From positions 1 to 62,641 of the forward strand of contig JAJJLU010003515.1 of NCBI GenBank assembly GCA_023807065.1: 62,641 nucleotides of DNA, in the 5' to 3' direction. The translations under genes and the position numbers were made by a program. The DNA comes from Isotricha intestinalis (taxonomy: Eukaryota > Ciliophora > Litostomatea > Vestibuliferida > Isotrichidae). The notes under the pieces were generated by a model. It saw only the letters and a list, made by a program, of their open reading frames with translations. It was not told the DNA's origin and made no database searches. Below are positions 50,071-60,017 of this stretch, piece by piece; the stretch's first letter is position 1, and the number at the start of each line of letters is the position of its first letter.

Positions 50071-52203
50071 ATGAAATCAATAATTCGAAAAGAAAGTATT
50101 TTAATGTTTCTAAATTCTTCCTTTACATCATTATCAGAATCAAAATTAAACTCAATTTCAGAATTGCAAAATCCAAAAATAATCCAAAAAATAATATCAG
50201 AATTTGAGGAAAATTTTTTTAAAGACTTAAATTTAATTCCAGATGAAACAGACTCAAACCGAAATTACAACATGAATATAATATATCAAAGAATTCAAAA
50301 TTTTTTTCAATATGTAGTAAAAAATCAATTAGAGCAAAATTACTTTAATCCAAATGATACAAGTGATATAAATTTAATTAAATTAGGTCAATTATTAATA
50401 GCAATATCAGCTCAATGTGAAAAAAGAGAATATTATTTAACAATAATGACAAATTTATCTGAAAATATATCAAATGAATTAATGCAAATATTAATTGAAT
50501 TAATTCCAGTTGAAGAAAATGAAGAAAAACCAAAAAGTGAAACAAATAATGTTGAAGATGAAGATAAAGAAAATGAAAATACAATGTTATGGTTTAGAGT
50601 TGAAAATGCTGAGAAAGAATGTTTAAAATTAACTGATGAAATTCAAGAAATGCAAAATAAAATTACTGATTTAACTAGACAAAATTATACTTATGAATTA
50701 AATTTAAAAGAAAGTGAAGCTAAATATAATGAATTAATTGCTACTGTTGAAAAAAGAGAAAGTGAAAATATACAGAATAATCAAAATGAATATGAATTTA
50801 ATATTAATTTATCTATTCAATTAAGTGAATTAAAAGGAAAATTAGAAGCTAAAGAAAAAAGCTTTAATGAATTAAAAAATAGAACTGAACAAAAAATTGA
50901 AGATTTAAATAATCTAATTATTACTTTAAGAAAAGAAAATGGAATTTTAAAAGAAAATTCTGTTAAATATGAAGTTTTAAAAAAACAAATGAAAAAAATT
51001 TCTATGGAAGATATGTATGCTATTAAACAAAGATTATTACAATGTGAAAGAAGTAATAAAGAAAAAGACGATGAAATTAAAAGATTAAAAAATTTAGATG
51101 ATAGAACTATTTTATTAAAAAAAATAGAAGAATTAAATTCTAATATTGTTTTACTTGAAGAAAAAAATAATCAAATAAAAAATGAAAATAATTCTTATAG
51201 AATGAAAATTATTAAAAATGAAGGAGAAATTAATCAATTAAAAGAACAAATAAGAAATTTATCAGAAGATAAAAGCAATAATAATAATAATAATAATGAA
51301 AAAGAAGAAAATCATGGTATTACTTTAGGAAGTATTGTTGAAGAAGAAAAAAAAAAACAAAATGAAGAAGAATTAAAAATGAAAATATTAGAATTAGAAA
51401 CAAAAATGAATATTCTTCAAAAGGATAAAGATAATATAACGAAAGAGAAAAATAATTTATTATCTGAAATAGAAAAAAATAAAAAATTAAATGAAGAACA
51501 AACTTCAAATATAGAAAAATTGAATAAAAAAATAGAAAAATATTCTCAATTTAAAAAAGAAAATCAAACTTTTATTTCAAAAATAACAGATTTAATGGAT
51601 AAAGTAGATGAAGCAAAAAAAGAATATTTAACTTTACAACAAACAAAAACTTCAATGGAAAGTCAATATAACGAAACAATAAATAATATAACAAAAGATT
51701 TAAATGAAAATAAATTAAAAGTAAAAGAATTAGAAAATAAATTAGAAATTTCTGAAAAAGAAAAATTAAAATATGAAGAATTCACAAAAAATAATCAAAT
51801 TTATTTAAATTCTCTTCAAAATAAAAATGACAATAATATTAATGATTCTAAATTAATTGAAATTGAAAATAAATTAAAACAATTAACTGAAAATGAAAAT
51901 TCTGATTTAAAAAAACAATTAAAAGAAAAAGAAGATTTAATCAAAAAACAAAATGAAAAATCAAAAAAAATTGAAAGTGAATTAAAAGATTTAAATAATA
52001 AAATTAGTAAAGTTCCTGGAGAAATGCAAAAAAGAGATGAAGCCATTGAATATTATAAAAATCAATTAGAACAAAAAGAAAAATTACATAATGAAGAAAT
52101 TAGAATTTTATCTACTCTTTATCATGATTTATCTTTTAAATTTGCTAAATTTAAAGAAGAAAGTAAAAATCCAAAATTAAATTTAAAAGATATTTTAAAT
52201 TAA
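50071..52203 (+). CDS. Hook-family dynein-adaptor-type coiled-coil protein
   Basis: A 710-residue protein. The N-terminal ~155 residues match the Hook domain: SELQNPKIIQKIISEFEE, then LIKLGQLLIAISAQCEKREY, a segment diagnostic of Hook/CH-like adaptors, and LMQILIELIPVEE. Residues 170-690 are near-continuous coiled coil. The C terminus (LHNEEIRILSTLYHDLSFKF) parallels the closing segment of Hook proteins. Family members link dynein-dynactin to endosomal cargo, fitting the Rab5-like gene. The coiled coil alone would be uninformative, but the Hook-domain match makes the family call fairly sure. Confidence 0.82.
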   Translation: MKSIIRKESILMFLNSSFTSLSESKLNSISELQNPKIIQKIISEFEENFFKDLNLIPDETDSNRNYNMNIIYQRIQNFFQYVVKNQLEQNYFNPNDTSDINLIKLGQLLIAISAQCEKREYYLTIMTNLSENISNELMQILIELIPVEENEEKPKSETNNVEDEDKENENTMLWFRVENAEKECLKLTDEIQEMQNKITDLTRQNYTYELNLKESEAKYNELIATVEKRESENIQNNQNEYEFNINLSIQLSELKGKLEAKEKSFNELKNRTEQKIEDLNNLIITLRKENGILKENSVKYEVLKKQMKKISMEDMYAIKQRLLQCERSNKEKDDEIKRLKNLDDRTILLKKIEELNSNIVLLEEKNNQIKNENNSYRMKIIKNEGEINQLKEQIRNLSEDKSNNNNNNNEKEENHGITLGSIVEEEKKKQNEEELKMKILELETKMNILQKDKDNITKEKNNLLSEIEKNKKLNEEQTSNIEKLNKKIEKYSQFKKENQTFISKITDLMDKVDEAKKEYLTLQQTKTSMESQYNETINNITKDLNENKLKVKELENKLEISEKEKLKYEEFTKNNQIYLNSLQNKNDNNINDSKLIEIENKLKQLTENENSDLKKQLKEKEDLIKKQNEKSKKIESELKDLNNKISKVPGEMQKRDEAIEYYKNQLEQKEKLHNEEIRILSTLYHDLSFKFAKFKEESKNPKLNLKDILN

Positions 52204-52457
52204 CAGAAAGAAATTTATTTATTTATATTATATTAAATAAATTTTTTATACTTTTATTTTTATTCTTACAATTTTTATTTATTTAATTATATTATTAAAT
52301 ATTATAATATATTTTAGAATAATTATTAATTTAACAACATTAAATATTTTTTTTAAATCAACGTGAATAAAAAATTTAAAAAAAAATAAAAAAACAATTT
52401 ATTATCCAAACAAAAAAATAATTATAATATCAAACCGACAAAAAAATAATATTTCAA

Positions 52458-53403
52458 ATGTCATCTCTCTTCATAGGAAACATATCAAATAGTATAGGTC
52501 AATCAGACTTAGAGTCTGAATTTCAAAAATATGGTTCATGTAAGATAAATTACAAAGGAGCATTTGCTTTTGCAGAATTTGACAACGAAAAGGACGCAGA
52601 GCAGGCGATGCTGAAGCTTCAAAAAAAAAATATGGGAGGCCGTGAATTGAATATAGAATGGAGTAAAAAATCGAAAAAATATGAAGGTTCCCATAGAAGG
52701 GCATTAAGTCCTCGAGGTAAGTGTTATAACTGTGGTAGAAGTGGTCACTATGCTCGTGATTGTCCTGATCGACATAGACGATCGAGTTCCAGAAGCTATC
52801 GAAGGAGACGTTATAGAAGATCTTCATCTCGTTCTAGGAGAAGACATCGTTATAGGAGAAGATCTCGTTCATCCTCTTCTAGTCTATCCAGGAGTGCAAG
52901 GAGAAGAAGGAGAAGAAGTTCTTCTAGGAGAAGTAGTAAAAGCAGCTATAGAAGTAGTAGAAGTTCTACTTCCAATAAAGAAGATTCTAATAGTAGAAGT
53001 TCTAGTGAAAAGAGTTTAAGTCATAGTGTTAAAAATAATAAAGATGATGGAAAAAAAAATGAAAAAAATGTTGAAGTCAAAAATGAAGAAAATGATAATA
53101 ATAATAATAATAATATAAAGTAAGATATATATTTTTTTAATTTTTTTTTATTTATTTTTTCATATTTTTAGGAGGGAGAATAATACTAGTAATGAAGTAG
53201 GAGGAAATAATGATAATAAAGATAATCAAAATAATAAAGATAATCAAGATAATAATAATAACCAAGGAAATGATAATAATGTTGTTAATGAGAAAAATAC
53301 AGAAGAAAGTCATGAGCTAAAAGAAGGAAATGTTACAGAAGAAAAAAATATAGAAGAAGAAAAAAAAGAAACTGAAGTAAAAAATGAAGAAAATAAAAAT
53401 TAA
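52458..53403 (+). CDS. SR splicing factor with RRM and CCHC zinc knuckle, two exons
   Basis: Exons 52458-53119 and 53172-53403 give 297 residues. The RRM is at about 2-72 (SLFIGNI as RNP2, KGAFAFAEF as RNP1), a zinc knuckle at about 88-105 (CYNCGRSGHYARDC, C-x2-C-x4-H-x4-C), and an Arg/Ser-rich domain at about 105-180. An Asn/Glu-rich tail follows. The order RRM-knuckle-RS matches SRSF7/plant RSZ factors, which select splice sites. Skipping the intron gives a TAA at once from the GTAAG donor, so unspliced message encodes a 221-residue isoform without the acidic tail. The gene has more G/C than its neighbours. Confidence 0.92.
53120..53171 (+). other. Intron (52 nt) of the SR gene
   Basis: Starts GTAAGATATA and ends TATTTTTAG. 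Longer than the 28-39 nt introns elsewhere. The frame resumes with REN NTSN and continues 76 codons to TAA. Confidence 0.82.
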
Positions 53404-53424
53404 ATACTTTATTATTAAATTTAA

Positions 53425-53469
53425 TTCTCAACTTATAGAAATTAATTATAATAAACTGACAGTTGAGAA
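53425..53469. other. Inverted repeat 9 bp (3' end of SR gene)
   Basis: TTCTCAACT at 53425-53433 pairs with AGTTGAGAA at 53461-53469, loop 27 nt. It starts 22 bp after the SR stop codon, so it would sit in the 3' UTR. Confidence 0.6.
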
Positions 53470-53766
53470 ATAAAAAAATAGAATTAAAAATAAAAGAATA
53501 CTAATACTTAAAATTGTGAAAAAAAAAATGAATTAATTGAATTATTACAAAAAAACTAATAATAAATAATAATAAGCCTAACCTAAATAATTTTCTAAAA
53601 TGTTGCAAATGCCTTTTTTTTTTGCTTTAAGAAGAGCCTATTTAACTATTAATAAATATATAAGTGCCTTTCCTTTTTTTGTCTTTGTGAATGAGTTCTA
53701 AAAAAAGTGTTTTGTTCTAAAGTCCTAAAGCACCTTTTTTTAATTTTATATATTTTTTAGATTTTA

Positions 53767-53794
53767 TATTTTCTTATATTTTTATAAGAAAATA
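53767..53794. other. 12-bp perfect hairpin with TTTT loop
   Basis: TATTTTCTTATA (53767-53778) and TATAAGAAAATA (53783-53794) are exact reverse complements around a four-base loop. Mostly A-T pairs. Confidence 0.65.
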
Positions 53795-53804
53795 ATAAAA
53801 TAAG

Positions 53805-53848
53805 AAGTATGATTTTTGAGTTTTTCTTTATGCTCATTTATCATACTT
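53805..53848. other. Two-tier hairpin with 3x3 internal loop
   Basis: AAGTATGAT (53805-53813) pairs with ATCATACTT (53840-53848). Inside, TGAG (53817-53820) pairs with CTCA (53833-53836), separated from the outer stem by symmetric TTT/TTT loops, with a 12-nt apical loop. Two nested helices separated by a symmetric loop are less likely by chance than single stems. Confidence 0.65.
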
Positions 53849-54045
53849 AATTTTTTTAATTTGTTTTATACCTTTTTTATTTTTTAACCTTATTTTTATA
53901 TTTCTCTTTTTCTTTTATTAGATCTTAATTTATTTTATGAGAGTTTTTATTATTTCTTTTTTTCTGATTAGACTTTTTTATAAGATTATAAAATTTATAT
54001 TCATTTTTTTAAAAAAATTAAATAAAATAAAATAAAAAAATAAAT

Positions 54046-57000
54046 ATGAATATTGATGGAAAACCAGAAAACATTAAATTTAATTCTTTGTTAAGTAGAA
54101 TACAAATGTTTGAAACAAAAGCAACTAATAATAATAATAATAATAATAATGAAAAAAGAAAAGAACCAATGAAAATAAAAAGATTGAATGAAGAGCCAAA
54201 AAAAGAAGAAATGAAAATAATAAATCCAAAAAATGAAGAAGAAGAAAAAATTGATAAACCAAAAGAAGAGGAAAAAGAAAATAAAGAATCTTTAAAATTA
54301 GAAGAAGAACCACTAAAAGTAGAAGAACAATTAAAAAAAGAAGAACCTTTAATAGAAGAAGAATCTAAAATAGAAGAACCAAAAAATGAAGAATTAAAAA
54401 TAGAAGAACAATCAAAAATAAAAGACTTACCAAAAGGAGAAGAATTACAAAAAAAAGAAGAACCTAATATTATTCAAACAAGATTAGTTCAATTAAAAGC
54501 AATTCCCAAAAAAGAAGAATTAAAACAAGCACCAAAAAACTCAGAATTACCTATATTAAAGAAAATCTCATCTTCAAATCCTCCAATTACAACAACATCC
54601 CCACAATTAACAAAGTCACCTCCACATGACACTACTTCATCCCCTAAAAATACATCACCTCCAAAATTAGTCTCCCAACTGAAAAAGACAATGACAATAA
54701 CACCATCATATCAGAATCCAATCCTAAGTCAATCAACAATTCAATTAGATTCTTCATTAAAAAAAACAATAAACAACGAAAATTCAACTATTCAAACATT
54801 TGAATCCCAAAATGAGGACTCAAAAAATATTTTAAGACATTCAAATACAATAGCACCTCAAAACCGTGTTAACCCATTAAACGTTCTACAAAAAATAACT
54901 CCAAATGAAAAAGGAGAAATTTTTTTAAATTCAATTGAAATTCCAGAAGAAGTTAAAAATGAATCATTTTGTGAAGGATTTTTCATAGCCAGTATCCCAA
55001 AAGAAAATGGTAAAGTTGAAGAAGGATCTGATAAATTTAAATCTGATTGTGGACATCATGATTGTTCTTCTTTATTAGCAATGCAGCCTGAAATAATTTA
55101 TCGTTATCCTGAAAAAGATACTAAAGATTTAGAAATTAATAATTTAGCTGCTTCAATTTGTTTTCCAAGTGGTATTAAAATATGCTATGAAGAAGATAAA
55201 TTACCTATTGTTGTTAAAAATTATTATAGTTCTATTACTAATCAAACTGGAGATAGATTTTTTATTGTTACTTATCATTTTTATATTAGAATGATGAATA
55301 TTAATTTTGTTCAAATGTATCAAATTCATCCTATTAAATATGAAACTATGAAATTTTGTAATGATTTTTATGAAATTATTGAAGATAATCCTAAATTACA
55401 AAGTATGGTTCAAAGTAAATTAGAAAAATTTGGAGAATTAAATTTTAGAGAAATTGTTAATGTTCCTTTTTGTTTATGTTTAATTTCACGTTATCCTTTT
55501 TTTAATCTTATGGAAAAATGTTTAGAATCAATTAAACAAGTTATTTCAGATTATAATTCAACAGGAGATGAATTACATAAATTAGTTAAATATATTGTTA
55601 AAGAAATTCCTTTTCCAAAACAACATTATAAAATTGAATTTCCTCTTCCTTTAACTCCAGATATAAATGAATTAACTTATCCTTATTTTGAAGATTTAAC
55701 TTTTTTAGGACCAAATCCTGTTTTATTATTAAATTATTTTTCAGTAGAGAATATAATATTAATTTTTAGATTAATATTATTTGAGCAAAAAATATTATTT
55801 ATAGATTCTGAATTACAAAGATTAGGTGAAGTTACAAATGCTTTTATTTCTATATTATATCCTTTTCAATGGGTACATACTTTTATTCCAATTATGTCTA
55901 GTCAAATGTTAAAATATTTACAAGCTTTTCTTCCTTTTATTAATGGACTTCATGTTAATTTATTTGATGTTGCTAAAACTATTTTAGATGAAGCTGATGA
56001 AGGAGTTTATCTTGTTTATATTGGAAATAATACTATTGATATTAATTGGGATTCTTCTTCTAAAAGAATTAAAATTGCTAAAAAAATCAATGAAAATATT
56101 CCCTTATTACCTAAACATATTGAAAAGGAATTATATAATAATTTAAATAATATTAAAACTATATATGAAAAAGGGAAAAAAGATCCTAAATATAGGAAAA
56201 ATTATAATGTTTATATTTATAATTTAATTATGCAAATTTTTGTTGAAATGTTATATGATTATATGAAGTATTTAACTGTTATTGATGATTATCCTATTTT
56301 TAATACTAATTTATTACTTAATTCAAGACCAAAAGCAGATGAAAAATTTTATAAGGAATTTACAGAAACTCAAATATTTCAATTATTTATTCAAAATGCA
56401 ATAAAGAAAAATAATAATATGTATTTTAATGAAAGAATAAAATTATATCAAGATTTAAAAGATAAGGAAAAATCTATTAATGAAAAACTAACAAATGAAT
56501 TTTTCCAAAGTTGGATAAAATCAAGAGAAATAGAAAAAATATGTGTAATAAAGCCATATTTTTTAAAATTAAAGGAAAATTATTCAAATTTAGAAGAATT
56601 AAAAAAAGTATTACAACAATCATATCCAATAAATCCAAATTCATATAATAAAAAGGGAATAACAAAAGAAGACAAAAGATCAATAGGACAAAATTTAAAA
56701 TTAGAATATTCAGATAAATCAAACGTATATAATTTTTATCATATACCAAACACACCAATAAATTTAAGTGGAATAGAAGGAAAAAGTAAAATAACAGCAA
56801 GAGCATCAATGTATGAAAAAAGAGTAAAATTAAATCAAGAAACTAAAACTTCAAGTATAAGAATTAATGCTAAAAAAAGTGAATGGGCTTTAACTGATAA
56901 TGAAAAAGATGAAGTTAAAGATAATATTAAAGATATTTTATCTAAAGTTTTAAAATGTGAAGATATTAATGAAAATGAAGATAAAAAGCAATTAATTAAT

Positions 57001-57543
57001 TGTATTGAAAGTGTTTTTGGAAGAAATTATTTTATTGATATTATTTATCAAAAAAATATTTCAGAAAGAACTGAAAAAGCTCTTAATAAAAGTTCTTTTA
57101 ATTTATTAACTACAGTTATTTATAATGCAATTTTATCTATTTTAAAATTAGATGAAAATAAAGAAAATATAAATTATGCTGTATTATTAATAAAATCTTC
57201 TCAAATATATTATATGGTTGAAAAAAATAAAAATGTATATGTAATTAATGCTTTATATAATAAATTTAAAGGACTTAATTTATTAACTAAAATTAATTTT
57301 TGGGAAGAATGGTTTAATATTAGTTTAAAAGAAGAATCTAATTATAAAAGAAATGACCCTTCAAATGATAAAATAGTTTTAAAAATATTAAATCAAATTA
57401 TTAATTTTATGTTAAATTCAAAAATTCAACAAGATATTATTTTTAATATAGCAACTTCAATTTCAAATAAAATGAAAAACGAAGACGAGAAATCAAAATT
57501 TAAAAAAGATTTAACAGATATTTTAAAAAAGCATAATTATTAG
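54046..57543 (+). CDS. DENN-domain protein (putative Rab GEF)
   Basis: A 1,165-residue protein. Residues 1-290 are disordered, with a Lys/Glu-rich stretch and Pro/Ser/Thr-rich repeats. An upstream uDENN segment begins near 305 (FCEGFFIASIP). The central cDENN core is at about 548-640: LTFLGPNPVLLLNYF, then FRLILFEQKILFID and YPFQWVHTFIPIMS, the conserved sequence of the family. A dDENN-like region follows to about 770. DENN proteins exchange GDP for GTP on Rab GTPases. The C-terminal 350 residues have no recognised domain. It ends in TAG. Confidence 0.9.
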   Translation: MNIDGKPENIKFNSLLSRIQMFETKATNNNNNNNNEKRKEPMKIKRLNEEPKKEEMKIINPKNEEEEKIDKPKEEEKENKESLKLEEEPLKVEEQLKKEEPLIEEESKIEEPKNEELKIEEQSKIKDLPKGEELQKKEEPNIIQTRLVQLKAIPKKEELKQAPKNSELPILKKISSSNPPITTTSPQLTKSPPHDTTSSPKNTSPPKLVSQLKKTMTITPSYQNPILSQSTIQLDSSLKKTINNENSTIQTFESQNEDSKNILRHSNTIAPQNRVNPLNVLQKITPNEKGEIFLNSIEIPEEVKNESFCEGFFIASIPKENGKVEEGSDKFKSDCGHHDCSSLLAMQPEIIYRYPEKDTKDLEINNLAASICFPSGIKICYEEDKLPIVVKNYYSSITNQTGDRFFIVTYHFYIRMMNINFVQMYQIHPIKYETMKFCNDFYEIIEDNPKLQSMVQSKLEKFGELNFREIVNVPFCLCLISRYPFFNLMEKCLESIKQVISDYNSTGDELHKLVKYIVKEIPFPKQHYKIEFPLPLTPDINELTYPYFEDLTFLGPNPVLLLNYFSVENIILIFRLILFEQKILFIDSELQRLGEVTNAFISILYPFQWVHTFIPIMSSQMLKYLQAFLPFINGLHVNLFDVAKTILDEADEGVYLVYIGNNTIDINWDSSSKRIKIAKKINENIPLLPKHIEKELYNNLNNIKTIYEKGKKDPKYRKNYNVYIYNLIMQIFVEMLYDYMKYLTVIDDYPIFNTNLLLNSRPKADEKFYKEFTETQIFQLFIQNAIKKNNNMYFNERIKLYQDLKDKEKSINEKLTNEFFQSWIKSREIEKICVIKPYFLKLKENYSNLEELKKVLQQSYPINPNSYNKKGITKEDKRSIGQNLKLEYSDKSNVYNFYHIPNTPINLSGIEGKSKITARASMYEKRVKLNQETKTSSIRINAKKSEWALTDNEKDEVKDNIKDILSKVLKCEDINENEDKKQLINCIESVFGRNYFIDIIYQKNISERTEKALNKSSFNLLTTVIYNAILSILKLDENKENINYAVLLIKSSQIYYMVEKNKNVYVINALYNKFKGLNLLTKINFWEEWFNISLKEESNYKRNDPSNDKIVLKILNQIINFMLNSKIQQDIIFNIATSISNKMKNEDEKSKFKKDLTDILKKHNY

Positions 57544-57668
57544 AATTAATTTATAATTTATTATTAAAATTCCTTAAAAAAAAATATATTTTTTATTTGC
57601 CGAAAATTTCAATGTTATTATTTAAACAAAGGCTTTCTTTTAAAAATTAATTTTTATTTTAAATATAT

Positions 57669-58241
57669 TTAAAAAATATTACAAGATCTATCACCTTGAT
57701 CACGTTGAACAGTAGCAGGTCCTTTAATAGGATTTTTTAAACAAAAATTTAAAATTTCTAAAAAAATACTCTCAACATCATCTTTATTATCTAAATTCAT
57801 ATATTTAAACTGATAAATTAATTCATTATCTTTTAATTTACCAGTGAAATCTTCTTCCTTTAAAACCACTGTGTTTTTCTCGTCTTTTAAACCAATAACA
57901 TAAATTTTTTTAGAAAGATTACAATATTCTCTAAAATAAACAATCATATCATTAAATAATTGAAATGATTCTTCTTTATTAAAATCAATAAACATAATAT
58001 AACAATTTACTTCTTTTATTCCAGGATATTCTCTTTGAAGATCTAAAACTGAACAAACCATTATTTTTGTTTGTTTATTTGTTCCTGGTAATTCTGTTTG
58101 AAATGCATATGCATGTCTACTTTGTTTTAATATTGAATGAGTGTGCTGTGATAAAAATATATTTAATATCTCATTTGGAGTATCTGATGTATCGTTTGTA
58201 GAAAATGCTACTATTTGAAGCTTTTCTTCATTTGCTGACAT
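57669..58241 (-). CDS. Rab-fold small protein lacking GTP-binding motifs, CNIF terminus
   Basis: A 190-residue protein. Its middle resembles the beta4-alpha3-beta5 part of a Rab (YIMFIDFNKEESFQLF then KIYVIGLKDE). The usual P-loop GxxxxGKS is absent (the matching position reads STNDTSDTPNE), and NKxD reads GLKDE. It ends SCNIF, a CAAX-like signal that could be prenylated. It would thus be a membrane-tethered pseudo-GTPase that does not bind GTP in the normal way. Family membership is by fold pattern only. Confidence 0.6.
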   Translation of the reverse strand: MSANEEKLQIVAFSTNDTSDTPNEILNIFLSQHTHSILKQSRHAYAFQTELPGTNKQTKIMVCSVLDLQREYPGIKEVNCYIMFIDFNKEESFQLFNDMIVYFREYCNLSKKIYVIGLKDEKNTVVLKEEDFTGKLKDNELIYQFKYMNLDNKDDVESIFLEILNFCLKNPIKGPATVQRDQGDRSCNIF

Positions 58242-58356
58242 TGATCTTTTTATATTTTTTTAAATTTTTGATTTTTTTTTTTATTTTTAAAATTATTTTA
58301 TTTTTAGTATTTAAATGGATTTATATTTACTTAGTCTTGTTAATTAAATATTTTTT

Positions 58357-59856
58357 TTATTTATCATTTTTTAATTTATTCTTTGTATTAATATTATAAT
58401 TATAAGTTAATTTAGGGTATATAATTTCATCATCCCAATTTTGATCTAAGTTTTTTAAATTAGCTAAAATAATATCTAAAGAGTTTTGCTGATTATTTGA
58501 AATATCATTTATTATTTTTTTACAATTATCTTCAATAATTTTAATAATATAATTTAATTTATCTAGTAATAAATTTCTACTATTAGTTCTTCTATGTTTA
58601 GGACAACTTACAAAGGGTTTTGAATAAGGTTTAATTTCTTTTCCATTATTATCTTTAAATATATTTAAATTATTATTAACTTTTAAACTTCCAATTTTTT
58701 TCAAAGATATAATTTTTTCTTTATCATCTTCATTTTTTCCTTCGCAAACAACATCTCCAAATTTTTTATCAGGTAATTTAGTACTTTCATATTTTTTATG
58801 AAAATTCATTCTTTGATTAATTAAATTTCCATTAACAATATCATTTTTATTATTAATAATATTATTATCTTTTTTTATAAATTTTTCAGAATATTTATCT
58901 AGAGTAATAGGATTATTTAAAAAATTTTGAGCAATTTCACCAGTTGATAATAAAGAATCATTATCAGAATATTTTGATTGGGGAATTGGAGAACCAATAT
59001 TTTGAAAAGAAAAATTATGTAATTCATTGAATTTCTTATTTAAATGTTTGACTTCTTTTGATATTTTATCATATTTAAATATATTATTTTGATTTAATAC
59101 TTTTATATCATTATGAACTAATTTAATATCATTTTTTAAATCTTCTATTTTATTATATATTATTTGATTATTTAAATTAAATTGATAAAGTATCATTTTC
59201 ATAAAAGTTAAATTTGAAGAATCATTAATTGACGGAAGATTATTAATTAAATTTTCAAAATTTACTTTATGTTTTTTAATATCATCTTTATTATTTTTAT
59301 TGATTGAAATAGAAAATTTTTTTAAATTTTTACAATTTTTTTCATGTTCTTCAAATTCACTTCTATTAAAATTTTGATTGCAAATTTTACATTTTAATAA
59401 AGAATAAGGACATTCATTTATTAAATGATTTTCTAAAGAATCCCATAATATTTTTTTATTACATTGCCCATTAGGACAAATAGTATAAAAATATTTACAT
59501 TCTTTTTCATGAATATCTAAATTTTGATATGAAATTATTTCATTACAACCATAATCTTTATTTTTACAATTAAAGTTTAATTTAGAAAGATATGATATTA
59601 TACCATAAGATGATGGTTTTATTGAAAAATTTTCACAATTAAAAGGACAATTTTTTTTTGTTAATAATAAATTAGATATACAATTATAACAAAAACTATT
59701 TCCACAAGAAGAACAATCATATGGATTTTTTAATATATTAAAACATATTTTACATTGGATTATATCTAAAAAATTTGTGTAATTTTCTTTATTTATTAAT
59801 CTTTGAAAAGAAATTCCGTTTGGAGTTATTAATGAATTTTTATTTGTTTCTTTCAT
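58357..59856 (-). CDS. RING- and TRAF-type zinc-finger protein (putative E3 ligase)
   Basis: A 499-residue protein. A RING-like finger at about 36-75 (CKICFNILKNPYDCSSCGNS, then FCYNCI and CPFNC) is followed by TRAF-type zinc fingers at about 90-180 with repeated Cys/His pairs (CPNGQCNKKILWDSLENHLI, CKICNQNFNRSEFEEHEKNC). The RING position normally occupied by His (CGHxFC) is Asn (CGNSFC), which may weaken zinc binding. Residues 200-290 are helical (coiled coil), and the rest is Asn/Lys-rich. Such proteins are usually ubiquitin E3 ligases or adaptors. Confidence 0.85.
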   Translation of the reverse strand: MKETNKNSLITPNGISFQRLINKENYTNFLDIIQCKICFNILKNPYDCSSCGNSFCYNCISNLLLTKKNCPFNCENFSIKPSSYGIISYLSKLNFNCKNKDYGCNEIISYQNLDIHEKECKYFYTICPNGQCNKKILWDSLENHLINECPYSLLKCKICNQNFNRSEFEEHEKNCKNLKKFSISINKNNKDDIKKHKVNFENLINNLPSINDSSNLTFMKMILYQFNLNNQIIYNKIEDLKNDIKLVHNDIKVLNQNNIFKYDKISKEVKHLNKKFNELHNFSFQNIGSPIPQSKYSDNDSLLSTGEIAQNFLNNPITLDKYSEKFIKKDNNIINNKNDIVNGNLINQRMNFHKKYESTKLPDKKFGDVVCEGKNEDDKEKIISLKKIGSLKVNNNLNIFKDNNGKEIKPYSKPFVSCPKHRRTNSRNLLLDKLNYIIKIIEDNCKKIINDISNNQQNSLDIILANLKNLDQNWDDEIIYPKLTYNYNINTKNKLKNDK

Positions 59857-60017
59857 AAAGAAAAAATAATTATTAAATTTATTTTAAAATATTTATTTAA
59901 TATTATTTATATTATATTTATATTTAAAATTAAATTCTATCATTTTAAAGCTTACATAACAAAAAATATAAAGAATAAAAATAATTTTTAATTACCATAT
60001 ACAATTAATTTATTTTT

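Larger units (their letters stand above)
53404..54045. other. 642-bp intergenic region with hairpins and T-runs
   Basis: Between the SR gene and the DENN gene. It contains three inverted repeats with near-perfect stems (listed separately), three T-runs of 7-10 bases at 53614, 53674 and 53735, and a short CCTAACCTAA motif at 53577. The stretch 53600-53740 is less A/T-rich than other spacers. No open frame. It is the best candidate for a structured non-coding RNA here, but no known class fits. Confidence 0.5.

Noticed and set aside
52471..52827. Minus-strand frame over the SR gene
   Set aside because: Antisense shadow; the plus strand carries the RRM, zinc knuckle and RS domain.
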